64,000 bases of DNA from an uncultured Hyphomicrobiales bacterium (GCA_943908365.1 CALTTH010000009.1:12363-76362); one strand, 5' to 3'; positions 33,383-42,299 are shown, counted from the stretch's first letter. Program-made: numbers and translations. Notes: generated by a model from the letters alone, not told the origin.

Positions 33383-34315
33383 TTAGTCGAAGAGACCAGA
33401 AACCGACTGTTCCATCGCCGTGCGGTTGATTGCTTCGCCGAGCAGAGTGGCGGTGGTGATCACGCGGATGTTGTGGGCGGACTGGACGCCGGTGGTCGGC
33501 TGGATGCTGTCGGTAATGACGAGTTCGCGCAGCTTAGAGGATGCTACGCGGGCAACGGCGCCGCCGGAGAGAACGCCGTGGGTGATATAGGCGGTCACGC
33601 TGGTTGCGCCATTCTTGAGCAGCGCTTCGGCGGCGTTGCAGAGCGTGCCGCCGGAATCGACGATGTCGTCGATCAGGATGCAGTCTTTGCCGGACACCTC
33701 ACCGATCACGTTCATGACCTCGGACTCGCCCGGACGGTCACGGCGCTTGTCAACGATGGCGAGAAGACAGTCGAGACGCTTGGCGAGAGCGCGGGCGCGA
33801 ACCACGCCGCCGACGTCCGGGGAAACGACCATGACGTTATTGGTGTCGTAATGTTCCTTGACGTCGCGGGCCAGGATCGGTGCTGCGAAAAGGTTGTCCG
33901 TCGGTATATCGAAGAAGCCCTGGATCTGGCCAGCGTGAAGATCGAGCGTCAGGACGCGATCGGCGCCGGCTTCGGTGATGAGATTGGCGACGAGCTTTGC
34001 CGAGATCGGTGTTCTTGGACCGGCCTTGCGGTCTTGGCGGGCGTAGCCGAAATAGGGGAGAACGGCGGTGATGCGCTTTGCCGAGGAACGACGCATGGCG
34101 TCGATCATGATCAGCAGTTCCATCAGGTGGTCGTTGGCGGGAAAGGATGTGGACTGGACAAGGAAAACGTCCTCGCCGCGTACATTTTCACCGATTTCTA
34201 CGAAGATTTCCTGGTCCGCAAACCGTTTTACTGTGGCATTTCCCAGGGGAACATTGAGATACTTGCAGATCGCTTCGGCCAAATGCCGGTTCGAATTGCC
34301 TGCGAAAACCTTCAT
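33383..34315 (-). CDS. prs: Ribose-phosphate pyrophosphokinase (PRPP synthetase)
   Basis: Prs makes PRPP from ribose 5-phosphate and ATP, feeding purine, pyrimidine, histidine, tryptophan and NAD synthesis. The 310-residue length is canonical. The PRPP-binding motif is CILIDDIVDSGGTLCNA, the catalytic flexible loop carries DKRRDRPGES, and the N-terminal KVFAGNSNRHLAEAI matches family starts. I chose the ATG at 34315, with AGGCGG upstream, over the GTG-type start 25 codons earlier that lacks homology. The gene is followed, on the same strand upstream, by a lipoprotein gene at 267-bp distance. Confidence 0.97.
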   Translation of the reverse strand: MKVFAGNSNRHLAEAICKYLNVPLGNATVKRFADQEIFVEIGENVRGEDVFLVQSTSFPANDHLMELLIMIDAMRRSSAKRITAVLPYFGYARQDRKAGPRTPISAKLVANLITEAGADRVLTLDLHAGQIQGFFDIPTDNLFAAPILARDVKEHYDTNNVMVVSPDVGGVVRARALAKRLDCLLAIVDKRRDRPGESEVMNVIGEVSGKDCILIDDIVDSGGTLCNAAEALLKNGATSVTAYITHGVLSGGAVARVASSKLRELVITDSIQPTTGVQSAHNIRVITTATLLGEAINRTAMEQSVSGLFD

Positions 34316-34582
34316 GGGTGCCGCCTGTTTTCCATGCCATCGCTTGAGCCTGGGATTTTTAAGTCTGTCCGCGGCCACTGCGTCGTTCAACGGGAAGGAA
34401 TACCCGGCCCAGAAGGGCGCCGGACATGCCGTTTTGCCATGGGCGCCTTAATAGCGCTGTTGCCTGTGAATGCAATAGCCGGAACTGCGTTACCCATGAT
34501 TTTCGTGAAAACTTTGTGACTCGGCTGTTTTCAATGTCGCTTCAATCGATTGGATCGGCGCAAGCGCCTTCGTCCGACTGAC

Positions 34583-35287
34583 TTATCCGCGCCCGCTCTG
34601 CCGCCATGCCTGGTAATCATCCAGCGTCTTGGCTGCGATCTTTTGCATCACGCCATCGGTGACGGCCGACCACGGGTCACCGCCGCGAGAAGCCACTGAT
34701 TCCTGCCCCTGGAGGCGATGAAGCCGCGCGCCATTGGCATCGAGAATGTCCCAGACATAGACGATCGTAACCTTGCTGCCATCTTCGAACGCGGACAGGT
34801 ATCCCTTCAGGATGTTGTTGGCCGAGGTATCGGCCGAAGGCAGGATTGTCAGGCCCTTGGCGCGGGCTTCGGCGCCCAATTGCCTGGAGAGCGGCGTGAC
34901 GGCCTGGACCGGCGCACCGATGATCGGCAGGAAGCGAATGCTGGCGGCACCCGACGGGGCAAGCGCTGCGGTCTGCTGCTGCGGTTGGGACGATGGCTGC
35001 TGAGCCTGTCGGTTGACGGGCTGCCCATATTGAACGCCGCTCGTCATCGCCTGGGCTTGCGCCTGCAGCGTGTTCTGTGGCGCGTAGGCCGGCACTTGTG
35101 GTGCGACGCCGGAACCGGACCGATCAGCGGCTGCCGCCATCTGGTCGAGATCGCCCTGATTGACGGGGGTCGATGGTGCCTGGTTGTGCCCGACATTGAC
35201 CTGCGGGGTAAGCGCATCGCTGGTGTTGCATGCAGAAAGAGCCATCACGAGGCCCGGGACTGCAAGGACCGCACCGAGCCTCTTCAT
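34583..35287 (-). CDS. Predicted outer-membrane or periplasmic lipoprotein
   Basis: The 234-residue protein has a type II signal peptide with lipobox LSAC (Cys20) and is therefore predicted to be lipid-modified. A Gln/Pro/Ala-rich low-complexity stretch (about 30-110) is followed by a compact domain (about 120-230; NNILKGYLSAFEDGSKVTIVYVW, ending DDYQAWRQSGRG). I do not recognise the compact domain by name. In rhizobia lipoproteins of this style occur near prs. The ATG at 35287 starts MKRLGAVLAV. The function is unknown. Confidence 0.75.
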   Translation of the reverse strand: MKRLGAVLAVPGLVMALSACNTSDALTPQVNVGHNQAPSTPVNQGDLDQMAAAADRSGSGVAPQVPAYAPQNTLQAQAQAMTSGVQYGQPVNRQAQQPSSQPQQQTAALAPSGAASIRFLPIIGAPVQAVTPLSRQLGAEARAKGLTILPSADTSANNILKGYLSAFEDGSKVTIVYVWDILDANGARLHRLQGQESVASRGGDPWSAVTDGVMQKIAAKTLDDYQAWRQSGRG

Positions 35288-35365
35288 GCCTTGTATCTTT
35301 TCATCATTGGCTCCGTCCTCCCCAGGATTGCTGTGATTTAAGGGTGGTTTGGGTTCGGAGTCAAA

Positions 35366-36517
35366 TCAGGCAGTCAACATATCGAGGCTGTGACGGGACA
35401 GCGATTGTGGGGCACCCTCGGTCGTTACATAGGTCTGACCCAGCGTCATGGCGATGCCGGCATCACTATCCATGATGATCATGTGGACGAAGAGCGTCAT
35501 GTTCGGCAGTATCTCCTGGGTGTTTCCGGCGTAGAACATCTGATGCTCCATCCAGGAAGGCGAGAAGCGCGCGCCAAGCGAGTAGCCGCAGGCGTTGAGG
35601 CGGTGGCGGGTCAAGCCGCGCTCATCCATGATCTTGGCATGCACGTCGAACACATCGCCGAAGGTGTAGCCGGGACGAAGGACCTCTTCGATGGCACGGA
35701 TGTTTTCTGCACAGGCGTTGTAGAGTTCCTTGTGGCGGAACTCCGGCTCGCCGATGACGACGGTGCGCATCATCGCCGCGTGGTAATGGGCGCTGGCACC
35801 TGCCCATTCGAGCGTGATCTGGTCCTTGGCATCGAGCTTGCGGCGACCGGCCTTGTAGCGGCACAGAAGCGCATCAGGGCCGGAGCCGATGATGAATTCG
35901 TTGGCGGGATAATCGCCGCCGCCGGAAAAGACTGCGCCCTGCATGGCGGCCAAAATGTCGGCTTCATCGGCGCCCGGCTTGATCAGCGCGATGGCGGCAT
36001 CGAGTGCGTTATCGGCAAGCTCTCCGGCGCGCTTGGCATAGGCAATTTCGGCTGGGCTCTTCACCAGGCGAAGCGTGCTGACGAGGTAGGAGGCATCGAC
36101 GATCTGGCAGAAGCTTGCCAACTGGTTGTCCAGCAGGCGCGCCACCCGGCCGGTCATGCCATGGGTATCGAACTCGATGCCGACGCGGCAACCGAGCAGA
36201 TCCATCTCGCTCATCAGGTTCTTGAGATCGAGCGTCGGATCTGCGTTGAGACGATCCACCCAGATGACGATATTCTCGATATTCGACGTATGACGGGCCT
36301 GACGCAGATCGGCGGAGCGCGTCAAAAGCGACACCGAGCCATCGGCCTTGACGATCAGCGTCTGAAAGAAGCAATAGCCAAAGGTGTCGTAGCCGGTCAG
36401 CCAGTACATGCTTTCCTGGGCAAAGAGCAGCACCGCATCCAGCTTTTCCTCTGCCATCTTCTCGATCAGGCGGGCGCGACGGGCCTCGAATTCGGCGGGT
36501 TCGAAGTGTAGAGCCAT
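35366..36517 (-). CDS. M24-fold (creatinase/Xaa-Pro dipeptidase-like) protein with altered metal site
   Basis: The 383-residue protein has an N-terminal creatinase domain (about 5-150) and a C-terminal M24 pita-bread domain. The expected metal ligands are not canonical: the first Asp position reads TLEWAG, the second lies in HYHAAMMRT without Asp, and the His segment is RHRLNACGYSLGARF. The Glu segment is LPNMTLFVHM. It is therefore unlikely to be an ordinary aminopeptidase. M24 enzymes with changed sites include creatinase, ectoine hydrolase DoeA and DMSP lyase DddP, so a lyase, amidinase or hydrolase on a small osmolyte is possible. It ends one base from pgeF, which follows it in the operon order pgeF, then this gene. 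Confidence 0.8.
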   Translation of the reverse strand: MALHFEPAEFEARRARLIEKMAEEKLDAVLLFAQESMYWLTGYDTFGYCFFQTLIVKADGSVSLLTRSADLRQARHTSNIENIVIWVDRLNADPTLDLKNLMSEMDLLGCRVGIEFDTHGMTGRVARLLDNQLASFCQIVDASYLVSTLRLVKSPAEIAYAKRAGELADNALDAAIALIKPGADEADILAAMQGAVFSGGGDYPANEFIIGSGPDALLCRYKAGRRKLDAKDQITLEWAGASAHYHAAMMRTVVIGEPEFRHKELYNACAENIRAIEEVLRPGYTFGDVFDVHAKIMDERGLTRHRLNACGYSLGARFSPSWMEHQMFYAGNTQEILPNMTLFVHMIIMDSDAGIAMTLGQTYVTTEGAPQSLSRHSLDMLTA

Positions 36518-36518
36518 C

Positions 36519-37313
36519 TTACGTCTCCAAAATTACTATTGCTGAGATCTGCCGCCCGTAATCCGGTTCGGACAGATGCGTGGTCCTGCGGAAGGAAAAG
36601 AAACGCTTGTCATCCGGATAGGTGCAGAGATTGAGATTTTCGGCCCGGATGCCTGCCTTGGCGAGGCGATCCATGGTCAGTTGCTTGAGGTCGAAATAGG
36701 CATGGCCGTCGTTTTGCGAGGGCGCGAAGTATTGTTCGTAGGTGGGGTCAAGCCGCTTGAGGTCTTCGACACGCTCCGGTCCCACCTCGTAATTCTCCTG
36801 CGCGATGGAGGGGCCGAGTGCGGCAACGATGTTTTCGCGGCGTGCGCCAAGCGCGATCATGCTGTCGATGGTGTTTTCCAGTACGCCATGAACCGCGCCC
36901 TTCCAGCCGGCATGGGCCGCACCGACGACACCGGCCTGGCTGTCAGCAAAGAGGATCGGCCCGCAATCGGCGCTCAACACGCCGATGATGACGCCGGGCG
37001 TTGCCGTCACCATCGCGTCGGCCTGGGGCCTGTCGCCGTCATAGGCTTCATCGATCACGACGACATCGGGGGAGTGGATCTGATGAACGGTTACGAGCCG
37101 CTCTACCGGAAGACAGAACCATTTGGCGACGCGGTTGCGATTTTCCAGTACCGACTGGCGCTCGTCCTGCGAGCCGAGACCGACATTCAGGCCGCGATAG
37201 ATGCCTTTCGAAACGCCACCTTCGCGGGTGAAGAAACCATGGCGTATGCCGTTTTCAGATGCCGCCTCAAGCAACGTGCTCTGAACGGGAAGCGGCAGCG
37301 TGTCGTCCTGCAT
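36519..37313 (-). CDS. pgeF: Laccase-domain purine nucleosidase/peptidoglycan editing factor PgeF
   Basis: The 264-residue protein belongs to the YfiH/PgeF (formerly polyphenol oxidase) family, whose members show multi-substrate purine nucleoside activity. E. coli PgeF affects peptidoglycan composition. Metal-site motifs are intact: VHQIHSPDVV (His), SADCGPILF (Cys), and AHAGWKGAVHG (His). The ATG at 37313 has no strong ribosome site. It is upstream of the M24-fold gene on the same strand with a 1-bp gap, so the two are co-transcribed. Confidence 0.88.
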   Translation of the reverse strand: MQDDTLPLPVQSTLLEAASENGIRHGFFTREGGVSKGIYRGLNVGLGSQDERQSVLENRNRVAKWFCLPVERLVTVHQIHSPDVVVIDEAYDGDRPQADAMVTATPGVIIGVLSADCGPILFADSQAGVVGAAHAGWKGAVHGVLENTIDSMIALGARRENIVAALGPSIAQENYEVGPERVEDLKRLDPTYEQYFAPSQNDGHAYFDLKQLTMDRLAKAGIRAENLNLCTYPDDKRFFSFRRTTHLSEPDYGRQISAIVILET

Positions 37314-37507
37314 GGGGTGTTCAATCCTTTGCGGTGTCGCCGATTTTTTTTGGGATGATTCTGAGCGAGTGTTTCCGATGGGCGCATCTCAAAAAGATGC
37401 CGTGCGGCAGATGTACTCTGCTTCGAATTGACCCAATGTTGGCCCAAGGCGACTGCCCGTGTCAATCTCCTCTCAGGCGTCCGTCACGTTTCCACTTGTC
37501 GGTGGGC

Positions 37508-38608
37508 TCAATCCAGCGCGCGAAATGGCAGCAAATGAAGGGCAGGGCTGGAGACCGCAAGCACCTTGAAAAGCTCGCCCATCTTGCCTGCACCTTCGCC
37601 GGCGAGACGATTGATGGCTTCGGCAATCGCCAGCGTCTGATCCGGCGTGGCGTTTGCCGCCAAAGCCTGTCCGCGTTCCTTGAGCCCAAGGCCATAGAGG
37701 AAATCGCCCTGGTGCAGGCAGCCGTTGACGTGAACGCCGTTCGCCGTTGCCGTCCTCACCAGGCTTTCGAAATCCACATGGCTGGTCAGATCGGCCTCGC
37801 CTGGGTGAGCAAGGACGGGATCATACTCATGCATTCTAAGCGCCTGCATGGTGTCGCCATAGCCGGACACCATGTGGCCGTAGTCGACGATAAGCGCGGT
37901 ACCGCTGTTGGCTTGCAGCCTCTCACAGAGTGCGGCCATGACGGCTTCGCGCGCCGGGGAGTATTCGAAGATCGTGCCGAGCGCCTGGCGCTCCGGCTGG
38001 GGGGGAAGGAGGTCCGGATCGATGCCAGCGACGCCTGCAGTGAAGATCAGTTCGTCATCCTCATCAAGGCTGACCACACGTTCTCTGAAGCCTTGGGGCG
38101 TCCTGACGAACTGGCGGATGGGAATGGCATCGAAGAGTTCGTTGGCGGCAATCAGCAGGAAGCCCGCCGGCACGTCGTCGAAGCTCTCGTGCCAGCTGAT
38201 CTTTCCCTCGTGCGCGGCAAGCGTCTTCTGCTGCGTTTCGGTGAGAAGCGGGCTTGTTTCGATAAGATGCACGCTCATGGCGTCATAGAGGGGGGTGGCG
38301 ATACGCTGGATGACCCGCAGCATATCCGCCATCATCGTGCCGCGACCGGGGCCGATCTCCACCAGCCTGACATTGGCGGGCAGGCCATGGCGCTGCCATG
38401 CATGGACCATGAAGACGCCGAGCATCTCACCGAAGAGTTGGCTGACTTCCGGTGCTGTGACGAAATCGCCCGTACGGCCAAAAGGCTGGCGTGTCTTGTA
38501 ATAGCCGTGCTCGGGGTCTGCCAGGCACAGCGAAAAATAATCGGTGACGCTTAAGGGGCCGTTGAGGCGAATAAGAGACTTGATGCGACGGGCAAGGGGC
38601 GTTGGCAT
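37508..38608 (-). CDS. NDUFAF7/MidA-type SAM-dependent methyltransferase
   Basis: The 366-residue protein matches the NDUFAF7 (MidA) family, in mitochondria the arginine methyltransferase of complex I subunit NDUFS2. Motif I is VEIGPGRGTMMADML at about 88-102; other landmarks are TAPEVSQLFGEM and NELFDAIPIRQ. In alphaproteobacteria it may likewise modify NuoD, but this is inference. The ATG at 38608 is chosen; the frame is open further upstream through lgt, which is on the same strand, and that part has no homology. It begins five bases after the lgt stop, indicating one operon lgt, methyltransferase. Confidence 0.85.
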   Translation of the reverse strand: MPTPLARRIKSLIRLNGPLSVTDYFSLCLADPEHGYYKTRQPFGRTGDFVTAPEVSQLFGEMLGVFMVHAWQRHGLPANVRLVEIGPGRGTMMADMLRVIQRIATPLYDAMSVHLIETSPLLTETQQKTLAAHEGKISWHESFDDVPAGFLLIAANELFDAIPIRQFVRTPQGFRERVVSLDEDDELIFTAGVAGIDPDLLPPQPERQALGTIFEYSPAREAVMAALCERLQANSGTALIVDYGHMVSGYGDTMQALRMHEYDPVLAHPGEADLTSHVDFESLVRTATANGVHVNGCLHQGDFLYGLGLKERGQALAANATPDQTLAIAEAINRLAGEGAGKMGELFKVLAVSSPALHLLPFRALD

Positions 38609-38613
38609 GTCAC

Positions 38614-39465
38614 TTATCCGTTCTGCCGTGTACGGGCGGCGAAACGCGCCCGCAAGATGGCCCATACACCGAGCGCAAACATCGGTGCGGAGAGAACCAT
38701 TCCCATGGTCAACCAGTTCCCCGCCAGATAGCCGATCTGTGCGTCGGGTTCGCGGAAGAATTCGACGAATATGCGCGACAGCGCGTAGCCCGCGACGAAG
38801 GTGCCAGTCACCGTGCCGGGCGTCTTCAATGCCTTGAAGGCCCAGATCAGGACGCAGAGAATGAGGAGCAGCACGACGCCTTCCAGCCCGGCTTCGTAAA
38901 GCTGGCTTGGATGGCGGGCGAAAGGTCCGCCGGTCGGGAAGACAACGGCCCAAGGAACATCGGTCAGACGGCCCCACAACTCGCCATTGATGAAATTGGC
39001 AATGCGGCCAAAGAACAGGCCTACGGGTGCGACGGCCGCGATAATGTCGAACATGCTCCAGACGGGAATACCGTTGCGACGGGCAAAGAGGATCATCGCG
39101 ATCGTCGTGCCCAAGAGGCCGCCATGGAAGGACATGCCGCCATTCCATATTTCGAAGGCGCGGACGGGGTTCGCCATGACCGCAGGCAGATCATAAAAAA
39201 GCACGTAGCCGATACGCCCGCCGAGCACGATGCCGGCCGCTGCCCAGATGATGAAGTCATCCAGATGGACCGGCGTCACTGGCGATTTGTCGCCCGGCCA
39301 TAGCCGGTCCGTCATGCTCAGTTTACGCGCGTAATACCAGCCGAGGAGAATGCCGACGACATAAGCGATGCCATACCAATGAATCGAGATCGGGCCGATG
39401 GAAAAGGCGATCGGATCGATGTTGGGAAACGGCATGATCGAAAGCGAGGCAAGCGGTGAAAACAA
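38614..39465 (-). CDS. lgt: Phosphatidylglycerol-prolipoprotein diacylglyceryl transferase
   Basis: Lgt transfers diacylglycerol from phosphatidylglycerol to the lipobox Cys of prelipoproteins in the inner membrane. The 283-residue protein has about seven membrane helices. The conserved HGGLLGT and RIANFINGELWGR motifs (essential His, Arg, Asn, Glu) are intact. The start is a TTG at 39465 with GGAAT upstream; an ATG ten codons later (MPFPNIDP) is the alternative and keeps the whole domain. It leads an operon with the NDUFAF7-type gene. Confidence 0.95.
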   Translation of the reverse strand: MFSPLASLSIMPFPNIDPIAFSIGPISIHWYGIAYVVGILLGWYYARKLSMTDRLWPGDKSPVTPVHLDDFIIWAAAGIVLGGRIGYVLFYDLPAVMANPVRAFEIWNGGMSFHGGLLGTTIAMILFARRNGIPVWSMFDIIAAVAPVGLFFGRIANFINGELWGRLTDVPWAVVFPTGGPFARHPSQLYEAGLEGVVLLLILCVLIWAFKALKTPGTVTGTFVAGYALSRIFVEFFREPDAQIGYLAGNWLTMGMVLSAPMFALGVWAILRARFAARTRQNG

Positions 39466-39734
39466 GTCGCGTATTCCATTCTCTTGTTGTTGTCGAAAAC
39501 GCCGGTTTTCGCACGGCAGGCAGTATTGGCACGATCTTTACCGCCGGGCGAAAATGGCGGGTGAAAGAGAAGCGGTCAAGGCGATTCTTTGGCACTTTTA
39601 TGACTGTCACAAGTAAGGTTACTGCCCGTCACAATCCCGTTTTTGCTTGCAACGCGGCAAGGGAGTGCCTACCTGAAATGTATGAGCCGGATAGAGCACT
39701 ATGTTTCTCCGGATGAAGACGAGGACACCGCGCC

Positions 39735-39998
39735 ATGAGCACAACCGGAACGAACCGCATTTTCGATGAATTCGCGAAGCTGATGACCGATGCCGCAGGG
39801 GCGGCGCAGGGTGTACGCAAGGAAGTGGAGCAGGCATTCCATGCACAGGCCGATCGCTGGCTGAATAGCCTAGACGTGGTCAAGCGCGAGGAATTTGATG
39901 CCGTCCGCGAGATGGCGATCAAGGCGCGTGATGAGAATGACGCTCTGCGTGCCAGGATCGAAGCGCTTGAGGCAAAACTTTCCGGAAACGCTTCATAG
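39735..39998 (+). CDS. ubiK: UbiK/BMFP-family accessory protein
   Basis: The 87-residue protein is an amphipathic, mostly helical and coiled-coil protein of the UbiK (YqiC/BMFP) family, an accessory factor of aerobic ubiquinone synthesis that trimerises and binds lipids. The N-terminal FDEFAKLMTDAAGAAQG is amphipathic, and the C-terminal REEFDAVREMAIKARDENDAL with heptads forms the coiled coil. The ATG at 39735 has GAGGAC upstream. It is divergent from lgt. A strong terminator follows the stop. Confidence 0.88.
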   Translation: MSTTGTNRIFDEFAKLMTDAAGAAQGVRKEVEQAFHAQADRWLNSLDVVKREEFDAVREMAIKARDENDALRARIEALEAKLSGNAS

Positions 39999-40460
39999 GT
40001 CAAATCCGATCTTCGATTTTCGACTTCTGTCAGACAGGCCGTGCCCTCAAAAAGGGCGCGGCCTTTTCAATTCGCGCGCTGCGAACCGCCAACCTACGCG
40101 AGTGCGGATTCGTATCCAAAGAGCAAGCATTTTCATCAGCATTTTTTTTCACTCTGTGGACACATCCAAAAAGCGCAATCGGCAGAGTCGGTTATGACTC
40201 CCAACTGATCCGACGCGCCAAGAGATATCCACGGTTCTCCCCGGAAAATGGGACGACGGGGGGTGGCGCTCGGACTCGCTCGTTATAGACTGATTTTAAA
40301 TGATGATTCGAAACGAACTCGGTAAGCTCCAGACAGGTTCACTGCGTTAATCTGGCGGCGTCGGGCAATCGTCCTAAACTGATGTACCGGCATTTGTATG
40401 TGCGTTTTTGTGCTTTCGCGTGCGAAACAGAACATTCATCTCCGGCTGAAAAGGTGCCGT
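39999..40460. other. Intergenic region between ubiK and YbjN gene
   Basis: No gene is supported in these 462 bp. It contains the ubiK terminator at 40036-40067 and the promoter region of the YbjN-domain gene. An AT-rich tract at about 40125-40160 and again at 40280-40310 could carry promoters. No clear hairpin is seen after the ubiK terminator. Confidence 0.45.
40036..40067 (+). terminator. Intrinsic terminator of ubiK
   Basis: AGGCCGTGCCC and GGGCGCGGCCT pair with one wobble around a seven-base loop, followed by TTTT. Confidence 0.85.
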
Positions 40461-40961
40461 ATGAGCCTAATAGAATTCGAAGTTGAACGTCTCTCCAACC
40501 CGGTCGACATGATCGAGTTCGTGGCGGCCGCCAACGATTGGTCTTTCGAGCGCTCGGGCGAGGACGAAATTGCCATGACGGTGGAAGGCCGTTGGGCCGA
40601 CTATCACGTCTCGTTTTCCTGGATGGAACAGTTCGAAGCGCTGCATCTGGCCTGCGCCTTCGATATCCGAGTGCCTGATCACCGCGCCAATGAGGTGATC
40701 CGGCTTCTCTCGCATGTCAACGGCCAGACGCTCATGGGGCATTTCGACCTGTGGCGTCAGGAAGATGTGATCATCTTCCGTCAGTCGCTGCTTCTGGCAG
40801 GCGGTGCCGAGCCGACAAACCAGCAGGTCGAAGTTCTGCTGTCCAGCGCGCTTGAAGCCTGCGAGCAATATTATCAGGCCTTCCAGTTCGTCGTCTGGTC
40901 GGGAATGGATGCCAAGGCTGCTATGGATGCGGCCCTCTTCGAGACAGTGGGTGAGGCCTGA
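40461..40961 (+). CDS. YbjN domain-containing protein
   Basis: The 166-residue protein has the YbjN fold (DUF1790), seen in FDWSFER-like and WRQEDVIIFRQSLLL segments (about 100-115). It resembles type III secretion chaperones structurally. The E. coli protein affects motility and stress responses by unknown means. The ATG at 40461 has AAAGGTG upstream; the frame extends 21 codons further without homology. It ends five bases before proC, a pairing common in rhizobia, so the two are probably one operon. Confidence 0.85.
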   Translation: MSLIEFEVERLSNPVDMIEFVAAANDWSFERSGEDEIAMTVEGRWADYHVSFSWMEQFEALHLACAFDIRVPDHRANEVIRLLSHVNGQTLMGHFDLWRQEDVIIFRQSLLLAGGAEPTNQQVEVLLSSALEACEQYYQAFQFVVWSGMDAKAAMDAALFETVGEA

Positions 40962-40966
40962 TACGC

Positions 40967-41785
40967 GTGCTGTCCTTCGGTCCTAACCCTATCGTTCTCG
41001 TCGGCGCCGGCAATATGGGCGGCGCCATGCTCTCAGGCTGGCTGAAGACGGGCGTTTCCGGCTCTTCGGTGATCGTCATCGACCCGCGTCCTTCCGATGC
41101 CATGTCCTCGACACTGAGCAAGGCTGGCGCTCGCCACTGCGAGAGCGCACCGGATGGCGTAACGGCCAGCATTCTGTTTCTGGCGGTGAAACCGCAATTG
41201 ATGGATGCGGTGTTGCCGGACCTGAAAGGTCTGGTCGGTGAAGAGACAGTCATCGTTTCGATCGCCGCGGGCAAGACACTGTCATCTATCGAGAGTCATC
41301 TCGGAGAGGCCGCGACCGTGCGTGCCATGCCCAACACACCGGCGATGGTGGGGCGGGGCGTGACCGGGGCTTATGCCAATGAGCGCGTTTCGGCCGACCA
41401 GCGTCAGCTTGTGGAAGAACTTCTGAAAGTCAGCGGACCTGTAGAATGGGTCGCGTCCGAAGGCGATATCGACGCCGTCACTGCGGTGTCTGGCAGTGGC
41501 CCCGCTTATGTTTTCTATCTCGTGGAATGCATGGCTGAGGCAGGTCGCAAAGCCGGCCTGCAGGCGGACCTCGCCATGCGTCTCGCGCGAGAAACCGTCG
41601 CGGGGGCTGGTGAGCTTCTTTACCAGTCCCCCGACGATGCATCGAAGCTGCGCCAGAATGTGACGTCTCCCGGCGGCACGACGGCAGCCGCGCTTTCGGT
41701 GCTGATGGCCGAGGACGGCATGCAGCCCTTGTTCGACAAGGCGATTGCCGCAGCCAAGACGCGAGCAGAAGAACTGGCGAACTAA
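40967..41785 (+). CDS. proC: Pyrroline-5-carboxylate reductase
   Basis: ProC reduces 1-pyrroline-5-carboxylate to L-proline with NAD(P)H, the last step of proline synthesis. The 272-residue length is normal. The dinucleotide motif is VLVGAGNMGGAML near the N-terminus. RAMPNTPAMVGRG and the catalytic region TAVSGSGPAYVFYL are present, and the C-terminal VTSPGGTTAAALSVL is typical. It starts at a GTG at 40967, five bases after the YbjN stop. The last 21 bases of the gene plus two more are precisely duplicated right after the stop. Confidence 0.96.
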   Translation: MLSFGPNPIVLVGAGNMGGAMLSGWLKTGVSGSSVIVIDPRPSDAMSSTLSKAGARHCESAPDGVTASILFLAVKPQLMDAVLPDLKGLVGEETVIVSIAAGKTLSSIESHLGEAATVRAMPNTPAMVGRGVTGAYANERVSADQRQLVEELLKVSGPVEWVASEGDIDAVTAVSGSGPAYVFYLVECMAEAGRKAGLQADLAMRLARETVAGAGELLYQSPDDASKLRQNVTSPGGTTAAALSVLMAEDGMQPLFDKAIAAAKTRAEELAN

Positions 41786-41810
41786 AGGCAGAAGAACTGG
41801 CGAACTAAAG
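41765..41810. repeat. Perfect 23-bp tandem duplication at the proC stop
   Basis: The 23-bp block spanning the end of proC (GCAGAAGAACTGGCGAACTA plus AAG) occurs twice with no spacer, at 41765-41787 and 41788-41810. The stop codon lies in the first copy, so the protein is unchanged. The second copy directly abuts a RIME-like repeat beginning at 41811, and both share the sequence CTAAAGCATG at the junction. It may be a footprint of repeat insertion or replication slippage. Confidence 0.9.
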
Positions 41811-41915
41811 CATGTCGCGCAAAAGTGGTCACCGGTTTTGCGATAATGACATGCAACAAACAAGGACTTGAAGCGTAAGGAGCGGATCTGAAAGATCGCG
41901 ACACGCTTTGAAAGA
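41811..41915 (+). repeat. RIME-like intergenic repeat, copy 1
   Basis: This approximately 105-bp element begins CATGTCGCGCAAAAGTGGTC and ends CGCGACACGCTTTGA. An inverted, roughly 85%-identical copy lies at 54165-54275; the shared cores are AAAGTGGTCACCGGTTTTGC and GATCTGAAAGATCGCGACAC-like segments. The element has internal dyads (TTTTGCGATAATGACATG with CATGTC; GATCTGAAAGATC). It is of the type called Rhizobium-specific intergenic mosaic elements. Confidence 0.8.
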
Positions 41916-41924
41916 GGGACGCGG

Positions 41925-42266
41925 ATGAGCGCTGAGATCACCTATGCGGATTTCGAAAAGGTCGATATCCGTGTTGGCACCATTGTCGAAACGGAAGCCT
42001 TTCCCGAAGCGCGCAAGCCAGCCTTCAAGCTGAAGATCGATTTCGGTCCCGAGATCGGGATCAAGAAGTCGTCCGCCCAGATCACCGTTCACTACACGCT
42101 GGACAATCTGATTGGTCGACAGGTGCTTGCCGTCGTCAACTTCCCACCGCGACAGATCGGTCCGTTTCGTTCGGAGGTTCTCACACTCGGTTTTGCCGAC
42201 GCCAATGGCGATATCGTGCTCGCTGCCGTCGAGCGCGACGTGCCGAACGGCGAGAAGATGTGCTGA
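41925..42266 (+). CDS. csaA: tRNA-binding CsaA-like protein
   Basis: The 113-residue protein is a single tRNA-binding (EMAP/Trbp111-type) OB domain, like CsaA of Bacillus subtilis, which has chaperone-like activity. Conserved features are VDIRVGTIVE near the N-terminus, KKSSAQITVHYTLDNLIG, and the loop LAVVNFPPRQIGPFRSEVLTLG. The ATG at 41925 has AGAGGGACG upstream. It is preceded by a repeat element, so it probably has its own promoter. Confidence 0.9.
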   Translation: MSAEITYADFEKVDIRVGTIVETEAFPEARKPAFKLKIDFGPEIGIKKSSAQITVHYTLDNLIGRQVLAVVNFPPRQIGPFRSEVLTLGFADANGDIVLAAVERDVPNGEKMC

Positions 42267-42299
42267 GCGCGCATTGCCGCTCAGATCATTCTGACATGG

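Noticed and set aside
35390..36511. Open frame of 373 codons on the plus strand
   Set aside because: It is antisense to the M24-fold gene, whose start and operon context are supported.
38609..39148. In-frame extension of the NDUFAF7-type methyltransferase through lgt
   Set aside because: lgt occupies this region in another frame with full motifs, and the methyltransferase domain starts at 38608.
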